Below are positions 17,273 through 25,281 of a stretch of 64,000 bases of DNA, one piece after another. Origin of the DNA: Thermincola carboxydiphila (GTDB lineage Bacteria; Bacillota; Thermincolia; Thermincolales; UBA2595); assembly GCA_016841725.1 (NCBI GenBank), contig JAENYP010000003.1:62001-126000 (forward strand), written 5' to 3'. Position 1 is the first letter of the stretch; every line of letters begins with the position of its first letter. The notes beneath the pieces were generated by a model, which did not search any database, was not told where the DNA came from, and saw only the letters and a program-made list of their open reading frames with translations. Made by a program: the position numbers and the translations under genes.

Positions 17273-18837
17273 TTACAGGAAAGTCGATAGCAAAGGGAGC
17301 TCTGGTAGTGATGGCAGCAACACTGCTAAGCCGTCTGTTCGGGTTTTTCAGGGAGATGGTCATTGCCGGCCACTTCGGGCTTACATGGGAGACCGATGCC
17401 TATCTGGTGGCTTTTGCTGTTCCCAGTGGCATAGCCATGGCAATTTCCGCCGGGGCCAGCGCGGGATTTATTCCGGTTTTGAACAGTTACCTGGTCCAGG
17501 ATAAAAGAGATGATGCCAACAAAATTGCCAGCACCCTGATAAATGTATTGGCTGTAGTCCTGCTGCTAATGGTGGCAGTGGCGATGGCATATGCCCCTTT
17601 GTTGGTGAATTTGCTTGCCCCCGGTTTTGAGGGTGACAGTGTCCCACTGACGGCAGAAATGATCCGGATCATGTTTCCGGCTCTTATTTTTGTCAGCCTG
17701 ATGGGTGTTGCCTCAGGGTTTCTCAATTCCCACCAGCATTTTCTGTTTCCGGCGCTGGGACCGATGATAACCAGTGTGGTTATTATAGCCTCGGCTGTTA
17801 TCCTGGGACCGGTTATGGGTATCAGAGGACTGGCCGTGGGGACTATGGCTGGTTTTGCCTGTCAGTTTTTGCTGCAGGTTCCGGTAATGTATAAGAAGGG
17901 TTTTCGTTACCGGCTGGAAATTGCCCTTGACCATCCGGGGGTAGTCAGGGTATTTAAACTGATGCTCCCGGTTTTGGCAGCTTCTATGGCTCCTTCGCTG
18001 ATTTTGATGGTTGAGCGCGGGCTGGCTTCAGGCCTTGATACAGGCAGTATTTCCGCTTTGAACTATGCCTTCAGGCTGATGCAGCTGCCCCTGGGACTGT
18101 TTCTGATGGCGGTTAGTGTGCCGCTTTTTCCCGCCCTGTCAGCTTTTGCGGCCCAAAACAGGCTGGACAGGCTCAGGGAAACCCTGGTCAAGGGTGTGAA
18201 AGTCCTGTCACTGATTATGCTGCCTGCCTGTGCCGGCCTGATAGCGTTAAGTGTACCTATCGTGAGGCTGCTTTTTGAACGGGGCGCCTTTAATGCCGGT
18301 GACACGGTGCCGACAGCATATGCACTGTCACTGTATGCCCTGGCTTTGCTGCCTTTTTCTGTAAGAGATATCTTCCGGAGGGGTTTTTATTCACTGCAGA
18401 ATACGCTGATCCCTGTTGTTATAACTGTAGCGGCATTTATTTTGAATGTGGTTCTGGACTTTATACTGGTCAGATTCATGGGCATTGGAGGCCTGGCCCT
18501 GGGTGCGGTCCTTACTGCTCTGGTTGAGGCAGCGGCCCTCTACATCCTCCTGTCAGGCAGGCTTGGGGAGCTGCAGGGCAGAAGCCTTGCCGTCCTGCTG
18601 GTAAAACTGGCAGCAGCATCAGTTGTCATGGGTGTTTTAACTTATTTCTGCGGCGGTATAATAGGCCTGAGGGTTGACTTGGGTACAGGAATGGGAAGGA
18701 TGATTCAGGTAGCAGGTGCGGTGATTTTCGGGCTTATCGTCTATGTCGCTGCTTTGGCAGTTCTCGAAGTATCTGAAATAAGGGAAGCCATGGACCTGCT
18801 CAGGGGAATGTATAAGAAGGTCAGGGGACAGGCATGA
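17269..18837 (+). CDS. murJ: MurJ/MviN-family lipid II flippase
   Basis: A 522-residue polytopic membrane protein with about 14 hydrophobic segments. MurJ of the MOP superfamily flips lipid II, or in some operons another lipid-linked oligosaccharide, to the outer face. The N-terminal block AATLLSRLFGFFREMVIAGH and LNYAFRLMQLPLGLFLMAVS near the middle are strong MurJ signatures. The charged FGFFRE and ER-rich loops are expected for the substrate cavity. It overlaps the GT4 gene by 4 bases. That context leaves open whether it moves peptidoglycan precursor or the glycan made by its neighbours. Confidence 0.88.
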   Translation: MITGKSIAKGALVVMAATLLSRLFGFFREMVIAGHFGLTWETDAYLVAFAVPSGIAMAISAGASAGFIPVLNSYLVQDKRDDANKIASTLINVLAVVLLLMVAVAMAYAPLLVNLLAPGFEGDSVPLTAEMIRIMFPALIFVSLMGVASGFLNSHQHFLFPALGPMITSVVIIASAVILGPVMGIRGLAVGTMAGFACQFLLQVPVMYKKGFRYRLEIALDHPGVVRVFKLMLPVLAASMAPSLILMVERGLASGLDTGSISALNYAFRLMQLPLGLFLMAVSVPLFPALSAFAAQNRLDRLRETLVKGVKVLSLIMLPACAGLIALSVPIVRLLFERGAFNAGDTVPTAYALSLYALALLPFSVRDIFRRGFYSLQNTLIPVVITVAAFILNVVLDFILVRFMGIGGLALGAVLTALVEAAALYILLSGRLGELQGRSLAVLLVKLAAASVVMGVLTYFCGGIIGLRVDLGTGMGRMIQVAGAVIFGLIVYVAALAVLEVSEIREAMDLLRGMYKKVRGQA

Positions 18838-18874
18838 TTATGACTGATGACCTGACCATAACTATTAAAGGATA

Positions 18875-18902
18875 TTGTTTTCATATGTAGAATCAATAAT
18901 AT
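18875..18902 (+). promoter_or_regulatory. Weak candidate promoter for fabZ
   Basis: TTGTTT at 18875-18880, a 16-base spacer and TAATAT at 18897-18902, 40 bases before the fabZ start. Confidence 0.35.
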
Positions 18903-18942
18903 AAATCTATTGATCAAATTAATTTGTCTGGAGGTTGCGCCT

Positions 18943-19365
18943 ATGCTTGATATCAGAGAAATTCAGGAAATTTTGCCCCACCGTTATCCATTTTTGCTTG
19001 TGGACAGAATACTGGAAATGAATGACAATAAAATTGTGGGACTTAAAAATGTCAGTGCCAACGAATCTTTTTTTCAGGGGCACTTTCCCGGTTATCCGGT
19101 TATGCCCGGAGTGCTTATTATTGAGGCCATGGCCCAGGTGGGAGCGGCATGGATACTGAACAAACCGGAATATAAAGGGAAGGTGGCTTTCTTTGCGGGT
19201 ATTGACAATGCCAGGTTCCGCCGCCAGGTTGTTCCGGGGGACAGGCTTATCATAGAAGTGGAGGTTATTAAGCTGCGGGGCAAAATTGGAAAAGCAAAAG
19301 CAAGGGCTATGGTTGAAGACCAGTTGGCAGCAGAGGCTGAGTTTATGTTTGCCATAGGCCAGTAA
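18943..19365 (+). CDS. fabZ: 3-hydroxyacyl-[acyl-carrier-protein] dehydratase FabZ
   Basis: FabZ removes water from 3-hydroxyacyl-ACP in fatty-acid elongation in the cytoplasm. The 140-residue hot-dog-fold protein shows [10 protein letters not shown] at the N-terminus, the catalytic His in [16 protein letters not shown] and the catalytic Glu in [14 protein letters not shown] at 18930-18933 supports ATG 18943; the frame is open from 18910 but the family begins at [16 protein letters not shown]. The gene stands alone among envelope genes rather than in a fab operon. Confidence 0.93.
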   Translation: MLDIREIQEILPHRYPFLLVDRILEMNDNKIVGLKNVSANESFFQGHFPGYPVMPGVLIIEAMAQVGAAWILNKPEYKGKVAFFAGIDNARFRRQVVPGDRLIIEVEVIKLRGKIGKAKARAMVEDQLAAEAEFMFAIGQ

Positions 19366-19402
19366 TTTAATAGGTCCGGCAGACGAAATTTTGATTTTTT
19401 TG

Positions 19403-19431
19403 GTGACATCTGTAATAACTTATGATAAAAT
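19403..19431 (+). promoter_or_regulatory. Candidate promoter for the WecA-like gene
   Basis: GTGACA at 19403-19408, a 17-base spacer and TAAAAT at 19426-19431. It would give a leader of about 200 bases. Confidence 0.4.
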
Positions 19432-19440
19432 TTTTAATTA

Positions 19441-19613
19441 GGGGACAAGGATTTATTATTTTTTGCAGGAATCCCGCATAAAAATAGACGGGAGCTCACC
19501 TTGTCTGTTTGCTTTGTAGTTTTGGACAAATTTTGCGAACTTATTTTTGACTAAAACGTCCTATTAGAGAGACCAATTTTCGGAGAGAGATAAAGTTACA
19601 GAGAGAGATAAAG
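19441..19613 (+). other. Structured untranslated leader with a short direct repeat
   Basis: GACAAGG (19444-19450) is complementary to CCTTGTC (19499-19505), and CCCG/CGGG (19473-19476 with 19489-19492) could form an inner stem. Further down GAGAGATAAAG occurs twice (ending at 19595 and 19613) just before the gene. No known riboswitch class is recognised, and the gap between fabZ and the next gene holds no convincing ORF. Confidence 0.3.
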
Positions 19614-19639
19614 AAACTGCACCAGAGAGGAGACTCATA

Positions 19640-20722
19640 ATGGCGGGGCTGTATCAAGGCTTTATAATTGCGTTTCTGATTTCCCTGACGGTTACCCCGG
19701 TTATCCGGAAACTGGCATTTCGGTTTGGCGCTGTAGACCGGCCCGATGCCAGGAAGGTTCACTCGGGGCTGATGCCGCGCATGGGAGGGCTGGCAGTATA
19801 TCTTGCTTTTACTGTTACGGTACTTATCATGGGAGATCTAACTGAATCCATGAAGGGGCTGCTTATTGGCGGAACTCTGATAATGCTGCTGGGATTGGCT
19901 GATGATATCAAGGATATTTCACCGAGGGTCAAGCTTCTGGGACAGGTTATTGCAGCAGCTGTACTGGTTGCTTTCGGGATTCAGGTTGACTTTATCACAA
20001 ATCCATGGGGCGGCACTTTTAGCCTGACGCATTTCGGGATTAATTTTGGCATTCCGTTAACCATATTGTGGATTGTGGGTATCACCAATGCCGTTAATCT
20101 GATAGATGGCCTCGATGGTCTGGCCGGCGGGCTGGCTTCAATTGCAGCCCTGACCCTGGCGGTTGTGGGATGGGTCAATGGCCAGATGTGGATAGTACTT
20201 CCTGCGGTTATTTTAAGCGCCGCTGTGATAGGTTTCCTCAGGTATAACTTTTATCCGGCAAAAATATTCCTCGGGGATTCGGGGAGCCTTTTCTTAGGTT
20301 TTATGCTGGCAGGTATGTCTGTAATTGGCCTGACCAAACAGGCTGCCATGTTTTCAGTATTTGTCCCTGTTTTAATCTTTGGGATTCCCATATTTGATAC
20401 ACTGTTCGCTATTCTCAGGAGATATATCAACAACCAGCCGATATTTTCAGCAGATAAGGAACATTTACACCACAGGCTGCTGGCAATCGGGCTTTCCCAC
20501 AGGCAGACAGTACTGGCAATTTACGTAGTCAGCTGCTTGCTGGGCGGTAGTGCGGTAATGATGACATTCATGACCAGTGAACAGGCTTTTGCAGCATTTA
20601 TCGGAATTACCCTGCTGGTACTCATAGGCGCCAACCGGGTGGGAGTCCTCAGCACCAGGGCGGGACGCCGGGTACAGCGTCAATATGTGGAAGCTGAGAA
20701 TAAATCAAATTACGGAGCATAA
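19640..20722 (+). CDS. Polyprenyl-phosphate GlcNAc-1-phosphate transferase (WecA/TagO/MraY family)
   Basis: A 360-residue membrane enzyme with about 10-11 transmembrane segments. It loads a sugar-1-phosphate, usually GlcNAc, onto undecaprenyl phosphate to start wall teichoic acid or another secondary polymer. Seen motifs are RKVHSGLMPRMGGLAVY with GAVDRPD before it, LGLADDIKDISPRVKLLGQ (the DD metal/substrate site), NLIDGLDGLAGG, FLGDSGSLFLG and the cytoplasmic HLHHRLL histidine motif. These favour WecA/TagO over MraY. The product would feed the WecG/TagA-type transferase at 12115 and finally the LCP ligase at 10703. It is preceded by an unusually long leader and followed by a terminator. Confidence 0.9.
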   Translation: MAGLYQGFIIAFLISLTVTPVIRKLAFRFGAVDRPDARKVHSGLMPRMGGLAVYLAFTVTVLIMGDLTESMKGLLIGGTLIMLLGLADDIKDISPRVKLLGQVIAAAVLVAFGIQVDFITNPWGGTFSLTHFGINFGIPLTILWIVGITNAVNLIDGLDGLAGGLASIAALTLAVVGWVNGQMWIVLPAVILSAAVIGFLRYNFYPAKIFLGDSGSLFLGFMLAGMSVIGLTKQAAMFSVFVPVLIFGIPIFDTLFAILRRYINNQPIFSADKEHLHHRLLAIGLSHRQTVLAIYVVSCLLGGSAVMMTFMTSEQAFAAFIGITLLVLIGANRVGVLSTRAGRRVQRQYVEAENKSNYGA

Positions 20723-20761
20723 AATTCCGAGCTTGAAGTTCGGAGCATAATCATGATAGAA

Positions 20762-20787
20762 AGCAGGCTGAGGGCCTGCTTTTTTTG
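20762..20787 (+). terminator. Rho-independent terminator after the WecA-like gene
   Basis: AGCAGGC (20762-20768) pairs with GCCTGCT (20774-20780) around a 5-base loop, followed by a run of eight T. Confidence 0.9.
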
Positions 20788-20871
20788 TTGAATGGATGGA
20801 CCTTCAGGCATAATCAACCTTGCAGCTACAAATAATACAGGGGTTGATAAAAGGTTTAGGAGGTCTGAAAA

Positions 20872-21333
20872 ATGCCTGTAATTATGGAAGGAGTTATGCG
20901 AGCGGTTTTTGCCTTTATTGCGCTGTTGGTGCTGGCCAGGCTGGCCGGGAAACAGAGTTTTTCCCAGCTGACTTTTTTTGACTTTGTATCAGGGACTGCC
21001 CTTGGAGGGATGAGCGCTTTGCTGGCAGCAGGACTCACTATCAATGTCTGGGGGGTCTTTGCAGCACTATTGACCTTTGTTGTCCTGATGATTCTTAACG
21101 GCTACCTTGTTTTGGAGAGCAGGCCATTAAGGAAACTGCTTAGGGGAGAACCTGTGGTGGTTGTCCACAATGGCAGGATCCTCCGGGAAAACATGGTGCG
21201 GCTGAGGTATTCGGACGACGATCTGATGACCCAGCTGCGGCAAAAGGGGTGTTTTGACATCAATGATGTCGAGTTTGCTGTTTTGGAGAACAGCGGGCAG
21301 CTAAGTGTTCTGCCTAAAAGCCGGGAAGCATAA
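20872..21333 (+). CDS. DUF421 (YetF-family) membrane protein, short form
   Basis: A 153-residue protein with three N-terminal hydrophobic segments (about residues 5-80) carrying the DUF421 signatures LVLARLAGKQSFSQLTFFDF and GTALGGMSALL. A cytoplasmic domain follows (RKLLRGEPVVVVHNGRI, MVRLRYSDDDLMTQLRQKG, DVEFAVLENSGQLSV). B. subtilis YetF-like members are some 60-80 residues longer, so this protein stops soon after the SVLPK point. The family is poorly characterised, and some members are linked to spore germination or stress. GGAGG precedes ATG 20872. It is a lone gene between a terminator and a promoter. Confidence 0.82.
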   Translation: MPVIMEGVMRAVFAFIALLVLARLAGKQSFSQLTFFDFVSGTALGGMSALLAAGLTINVWGVFAALLTFVVLMILNGYLVLESRPLRKLLRGEPVVVVHNGRILRENMVRLRYSDDDLMTQLRQKGCFDINDVEFAVLENSGQLSVLPKSREA

Positions 21334-21392
21334 TTCTGCTGCAAAACCTGCAGTACATCCGTTAGAAACTTTTGGTTCCCCAAAAGGAAATA

Positions 21393-21421
21393 TTTGCACA
21401 TATACAGAAATAGAATATAAT
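21393..21421 (+). promoter_or_regulatory. Promoter of the phosphohexomutase gene
   Basis: TTTGCA at 21393-21398, a 17-base spacer and a consensus TATAAT at 21416-21421. Just upstream, CTTTTGG/CCAAAAG (21369-21386) forms a small hairpin without a T tail. Confidence 0.5.
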
Positions 21422-21460
21422 AGTTTGTTTTTTTGGATTCCGATATAAGGGGGACGATTA

Positions 21461-22882
21461 ATGTCAAAAATTAAATTTGGAACAGATGGCTGGAGAGAGA
21501 TTATCGCCAGGGAATTTACCTTTGAGAATGTCAAGTTTGTATCCCAGGCCATAGCGGATTATGTGGCCGGTCACGGGATGTCGGGGCGCGGTGTGGTTAT
21601 CGGTTATGATAACAGGTTCCTGTCAGAACATTTTGCCAGGGCAGTTGCCGAAGTGTTATGTGGCAACGGGGTCAGAGTCTGGATGACCGGGAGGGCAACA
21701 CCTACTCCGGTGACTGCTTTTGCGGTGAGACACCTTCAGGCCGCCGGGGCGGTTATGCTTACCGCCAGCCATAACCCTCCGGAATATAATGGGATTAAGT
21801 TTATTCCGGAGTATGCGGGGCCTGCTCTGCCCTATATCACAGACGAGATCGAAGGACACCTGAAAAGGGTGACCGGTGAAGAAAAATTTACTGAAATACC
21901 TTACGATACAGCGGTTGACCGGGGACTGGCTGCCGGTATAGATCCATTTGATGACTACATTGAGCACCTAAAGACGATAGTTGATTTGGAAGCTATTTGC
22001 CGGGCCGGTCTTAAGGTAATTGTTGACCCCATGTATGGGGCGGGGATAGGATACCTGTCCCGGGTTCTCGAAGAGGCCGGCTGCCAGGTGGAGGTGATTC
22101 ACGGATACCGGGACCCGCTTTTTGGGGGGTCTATGCCTGAACCTTCGGCCAAGGTTCTGACCGAACTCCGGGACCGGGTGATTTCTTCCGGGGCTGATCT
22201 GGGGCTGGCAATGGACGGGGATGCCGACCGGTTTGGCATCATTGACAGTGACGGGACATACATAATTGCTAACCAGGTTCTCTACCTCTTATATTACCAC
22301 CTGATTAACTTTCGCGGGCTTAAGGGACCGGTGGCCCGGTCTGTGGCCACTACCCACATGTTAGACAAAATAGCTGCTCACTACGGGTTTGAAGTTGATG
22401 AGACTCCGGTTGGTTTTAAATATATCGGTGAATCCATGATGAAAAGGGGCAGCATTTTAGGTGGCGAAGAAAGCGGCGGTATGAGTATGACCGGACATAT
22501 TCCGGAAAAAGACGGGATTTTGGCTGCTGCCCTGATTGCCGAGCTGGTAGCGGTGGAAAAGCTGCCGGTGCGGGAGATACTTCAGAAACTGGCAAGGGAG
22601 TTTGGTGTCCTCATTAGCCAGAGACTGGATATCAGGACAACTGAGGAAAATAAGGAAAAAGTGCTCACAAACCTGCAGGGGTTGGCTCCCCGGGAAATTG
22701 CCGGGAAAGCAGTAACCCGGACTGTGGCAGTTGACGGAAAGAAGTTTCTCCTGGAGGACGGCAGCTGGGTCCTGATAAGGGCTTCAGGAACAGAGCCGCT
22801 TTTCAGGATTTATGTGGAAACAGAGAATGAAGCAAAGGTGAAGATTTTACAGACCGCTACCAGGGAAATGCTGGGATTGTAA
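21461..22882 (+). CDS. Phosphoglucomutase/phosphomannomutase family protein
   Basis: A 473-residue alpha-D-phosphohexomutase interconverting hexose-6-phosphate and hexose-1-phosphate. The four domain signatures are present: the phosphoserine loop TASHNPPEYNGIKF, the metal loop DGDADRFG, the sugar loop GEESGGMSM and the phosphate loop RASGTEPLFRIY. These proteins accept glucose or mannose phosphates, so it could feed both galE and the GDP-mannose pyrophosphorylase at 5902. Substrate preference cannot be read from the motifs. ATG 21461 follows AAGGGGG. The gene has its own promoter and terminator. Confidence 0.9.
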   Translation: MSKIKFGTDGWREIIAREFTFENVKFVSQAIADYVAGHGMSGRGVVIGYDNRFLSEHFARAVAEVLCGNGVRVWMTGRATPTPVTAFAVRHLQAAGAVMLTASHNPPEYNGIKFIPEYAGPALPYITDEIEGHLKRVTGEEKFTEIPYDTAVDRGLAAGIDPFDDYIEHLKTIVDLEAICRAGLKVIVDPMYGAGIGYLSRVLEEAGCQVEVIHGYRDPLFGGSMPEPSAKVLTELRDRVISSGADLGLAMDGDADRFGIIDSDGTYIIANQVLYLLYYHLINFRGLKGPVARSVATTHMLDKIAAHYGFEVDETPVGFKYIGESMMKRGSILGGEESGGMSMTGHIPEKDGILAAALIAELVAVEKLPVREILQKLAREFGVLISQRLDIRTTEENKEKVLTNLQGLAPREIAGKAVTRTVAVDGKKFLLEDGSWVLIRASGTEPLFRIYVETENEAKVKILQTATREMLGL

Positions 22883-22886
22883 GCTG

Positions 22887-22914
22887 AGAGGGGCCGTACG
22901 GCTCCTCTTTTTCG
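22887..22914 (+). terminator. Rho-independent terminator after the phosphohexomutase gene
   Basis: AGAGGGGCCG and CGGCTCCTCT (about 22887-22908) form a hairpin with a T run at its 3' side. Confidence 0.85.
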
Positions 22915-23026
22915 TGTTTTAGGAACTGAAATATGCGTGCTTTTTTGTTATGTTTACCATGGGAAGGGCTTCCTGTTTGCAGGATTTTGGGAAAATATAT
23001 CGAATTTTGTTATTGGGAGGTATATT

Positions 23027-24190
23027 ATGACTAATGTTGGCGGTAATGGAAGCTCTTTTGAGTTGACAGCCCTTGATACAGTGATAAAAGAAACCATGAG
23101 GACCCTGGGTGCGGGCAGGGAACAGTTATTTGCCGTGGCCGAGAATGCCCGCAGTGAGTGTTCACGGATTAAGAACAGTATGGTGGAGACAGATAGCCAG
23201 TTGGCAGCTATTAACTCAGAACTGGCAGCAGCCCAACAAGAAGAAGACATTGTTCAGGAGCGGGTTGCCAAAGTTACCGGAGCTTTTGAAAGGCATTCCG
23301 AGGAAGAAATCAAAGCTGCCTATGAGGAGGTCAGGGAGCTGCAGGTTAGGTTGACCCTGTTGAAGGAACGGCGGGACCAAATGCTGCACAAAAAAGAGGA
23401 CTTTGAAACCAGCAGGCTCAATCTCCAGCAGACGGCAGAAAAGGCTGAAAACATGGTTTCCCAGGTTGGAGTTGTTATGGACTTCATTGGGGGAAACCTG
23501 AGGGATATAAATATTAAACTGGAAAGCCTGCAGCAGCGGCAGCAGATGGGTCTGCAGATTGTAAAGGCCCAGGAGGAGGAACGGAAGCGGGTGGCCAGGG
23601 AAATCCATGATGGCCCCGCTCAGTCTATGGCTAATGTTGTCCTTCGGATGGAATTTTGTGAAAAACTGATGGAAGTCGAACCGGCCAAGGTGAGCCAGGA
23701 GTTGAAAGAGCTTAAGGGTATTGTGCGCAGCAACCTCCAGGATATGCGGAAAATCATTTTTGACCTGCGCCCGATGGCGCTTGATGATCTGGGTGTGATT
23801 CCTGCTCTCAAAAGATATATTGAAGATTTTCGCGAAAAAAACGATATAGATATTGAGATGAACTTTTTTGGGAGAGAGGCCAGGCTGGAACCTGTTTTGG
23901 AAATTGCCCTGTTCCGCCTGATACAGGAGGCTTTAAACAATGTTGTAAAACATGCCCATGCCTCAAAAGTGAAGGTTGTTGTGGAATTAAAGGATGATCT
24001 GGTGAGGGCATTCGTTGAGGATGACGGGATAGGTTTTGACCTTAATGATTATCTTTCCAATCAGACCGGAGACAATTTTGGACTGGTAAGTATGAGAGAA
24101 AGAACTGACCTTCTCGGTGGGGAAATGAAAATTGAAGCTAAGCCGGGAATGGGAACAAAAGTCCATTTTGTAGTTCCGGTAGCCAGGTAG
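23027..24190 (+). CDS. DegS-like cytoplasmic sensor histidine kinase
   Basis: A 387-residue kinase without membrane segments. Residues about 30-180 are a long coiled coil rich in Glu, Gln and Lys, as in the DegS sensor domain. The HisKA_3 block EEERKRVAREIHDGPAQSMA holds the phosphorylated histidine (residue 194). The ATPase domain has ALNNVVKHAHASKV (N box), VEDDGIGF (G1) and GLVSMRERTDLLGG (G2). GGGAGG at 23015-23020 places the start at ATG 23027; the frame is open from 22937. It is followed after 11 bases by its response regulator. In relatives DegS/DegU controls motility, exoenzymes and biofilm, fitting the pilus and flagellar genes downstream. Confidence 0.9.
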   Translation: MTNVGGNGSSFELTALDTVIKETMRTLGAGREQLFAVAENARSECSRIKNSMVETDSQLAAINSELAAAQQEEDIVQERVAKVTGAFERHSEEEIKAAYEEVRELQVRLTLLKERRDQMLHKKEDFETSRLNLQQTAEKAENMVSQVGVVMDFIGGNLRDINIKLESLQQRQQMGLQIVKAQEEERKRVAREIHDGPAQSMANVVLRMEFCEKLMEVEPAKVSQELKELKGIVRSNLQDMRKIIFDLRPMALDDLGVIPALKRYIEDFREKNDIDIEMNFFGREARLEPVLEIALFRLIQEALNNVVKHAHASKVKVVVELKDDLVRAFVEDDGIGFDLNDYLSNQTGDNFGLVSMRERTDLLGGEMKIEAKPGMGTKVHFVVPVAR

Positions 24191-24201
24191 GAGGAGGTTG
24201 T

Positions 24202-24894
24202 ATGGACCGGGTAAAGGTACTGATTGCCGATGACCATCCGCTTATCCGCCAGGGACTGGTTAAGGTTATAAGGCTTGACCCTTCGCTTGATGTTATCGGT
24301 GAAGCAGCTGATGGGGAAGAGGTCATCGAAAAAGCTGCGCAATTACGCCCTCACATTATCATTATGGACCTTAATATGCCCAGGATGGACGGCCTGGAAG
24401 CCACCAAACAAATCAAACAAAGATTCCCTGATATCAAGGTGGTTGCTCTTACGGTTGAAGACAGTGAGCAAAAGGTAGTCGAGGTTATCCGTGCAGGAGT
24501 CAGTGGTTATATCCTCAAGGATGTTGATCCTGATGCTCTGGCCTCAACCATAAAGGCTGTCTATAAAGGAGAGATGGTGATCCACCCGGGGATCACGGCA
24601 ATGCTCTGCAGGGAACTGGGACAGAAGGGCAGTGAACCAAACGGTAATCAAGGACATTGCGGAGTTGATTCCCCGTGTCCAGGGGAATACGTGGATGTCT
24701 GCCTTACTCCGAGAGAGGTACAGATATTGAAACACATTGCCAGCGGCATCCATAATAAGGATATTGCCAGGCGCCTCTTTATCAGTGAGAAAACAGTGAA
24801 AAATCACATTTCAAGCATCTTCAGGAAACTTAATGTTGAAGATAGGACCCAGGCGGTGATATCTGCAGTTAAATTGAAGCTGGTCAATCTTTAG
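24202..24894 (+). CDS. DegU/NarL-family response regulator
   Basis: A 230-residue regulator: a receiver domain (residues 1-120) with the acidic DDHP pocket, the phosphoacceptor Asp in IIIMDLNMPRMDG and Lys in YILKDVD. A linker of about 35 residues follows, then a C-terminal LuxR-type helix-turn-helix (LTPREVQILKHIASGIHNKD, ARRLFISEKTVKNHISSIFR). The linker, with two cysteines and poor conservation, is longer than usual. GGAGG precedes ATG 24202. It is probably phosphorylated by the kinase 11 bases upstream. The riboswitch-headed pilus locus follows at once. Confidence 0.92.
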   Translation: MDRVKVLIADDHPLIRQGLVKVIRLDPSLDVIGEAADGEEVIEKAAQLRPHIIIMDLNMPRMDGLEATKQIKQRFPDIKVVALTVEDSEQKVVEVIRAGVSGYILKDVDPDALASTIKAVYKGEMVIHPGITAMLCRELGQKGSEPNGNQGHCGVDSPCPGEYVDVCLTPREVQILKHIASGIHNKDIARRLFISEKTVKNHISSIFRKLNVEDRTQAVISAVKLKLVNL

Positions 24895-24936
24895 ACTGTC
24901 AACGAAACAACAGTGAAAAAAATTTTTAAAAAACTA

Positions 24937-24965
24937 TAGACAAGCAAAGTAAAATATTGTATTAT
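24937..24965 (+). promoter_or_regulatory. Promoter of the first riboswitch transcript
   Basis: TAGACA at 24937-24942, a 17-base spacer and TATTAT at 24960-24965, about 48 bases before the riboswitch core. Confidence 0.5.
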
Positions 24966-25012
24966 AAAATTACTATTTTGTGTAAATTTAATATAGCAAC
25001 TCTGTCGATAAT

Positions 25013-25085
25013 AGCAAAACCGCCGAAAGACGGTGACGCAAAGCTATGGGTCTAAGGTGTCTGTCACTATGATTGCCAAGCTGCC
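25013..25085 (+). ncRNA. Cyclic di-GMP-I (GEMM-I) riboswitch, first copy
   Basis: The segment has the GEMM-I aptamer layout: GCAAAACC, a first hairpin closed by a GAAA tetraloop (GCCGAAAGACGG), the signature GACGCAAAGC, then GGGTCTAA. A second arm and the closing strand TTGCCAAGCTGC follow. The tetraloop and the receptor-side bases are kept. A terminator follows at 25108-25146, so it probably controls transcription into the gene at 25282 in response to c-di-GMP. Whether ligand turns expression on or off is not clear from inspection. Confidence 0.85.
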
Positions 25086-25107
25086 GAAAAAGAGCCAGGG
25101 TAGTTAT

Positions 25108-25149
25108 ACCTTTCTCTTGACTGCAGTTTGGAGAAAGGTTTTTGTTCTT
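25108..25149 (+). terminator. Expression-platform terminator of riboswitch 1
   Basis: ACCTTTCTC (25108-25116) pairs perfectly with GAGAAAGGT (25131-25139), followed by a T-rich run. Confidence 0.8.
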
Positions 25150-25239
25150 TCCACTGCCTTTAATAGTGCGGTTCCAAAAATAATAAAGGGGGACGCCCCT
25201 GTTTATCACTTATCTGATTAGCGGTTGAGACGTTTCTTT

Positions 25240-25268
25240 CATAAGATGGTGTAAGGAATAATCTTATG
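25240..25268 (+). promoter_or_regulatory. Hairpin just upstream of the ribosome binding site of the gene at 25282
   Basis: CATAAGAT (25240-25247) pairs perfectly with ATCTTATG (25261-25268) around a 13-base loop and abuts the AGAGGTG ribosome binding site. It is an additional structured element after the riboswitch terminator; its role is unknown. Confidence 0.4.
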
Positions 25269-25281
25269 AGAGGTGAAAACG

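Noticed and set aside
19441-19505. A third riboswitch before the WecA-like gene
   Set aside because: The complementary segments exist but no known aptamer signature (for example the GEMM CAAAGC or GGGTCTAA blocks) is present.
25033-25221. 62-codon + strand open frame over the first riboswitch
   Set aside because: It overlaps the GEMM aptamer and terminator and is explained by those structures.
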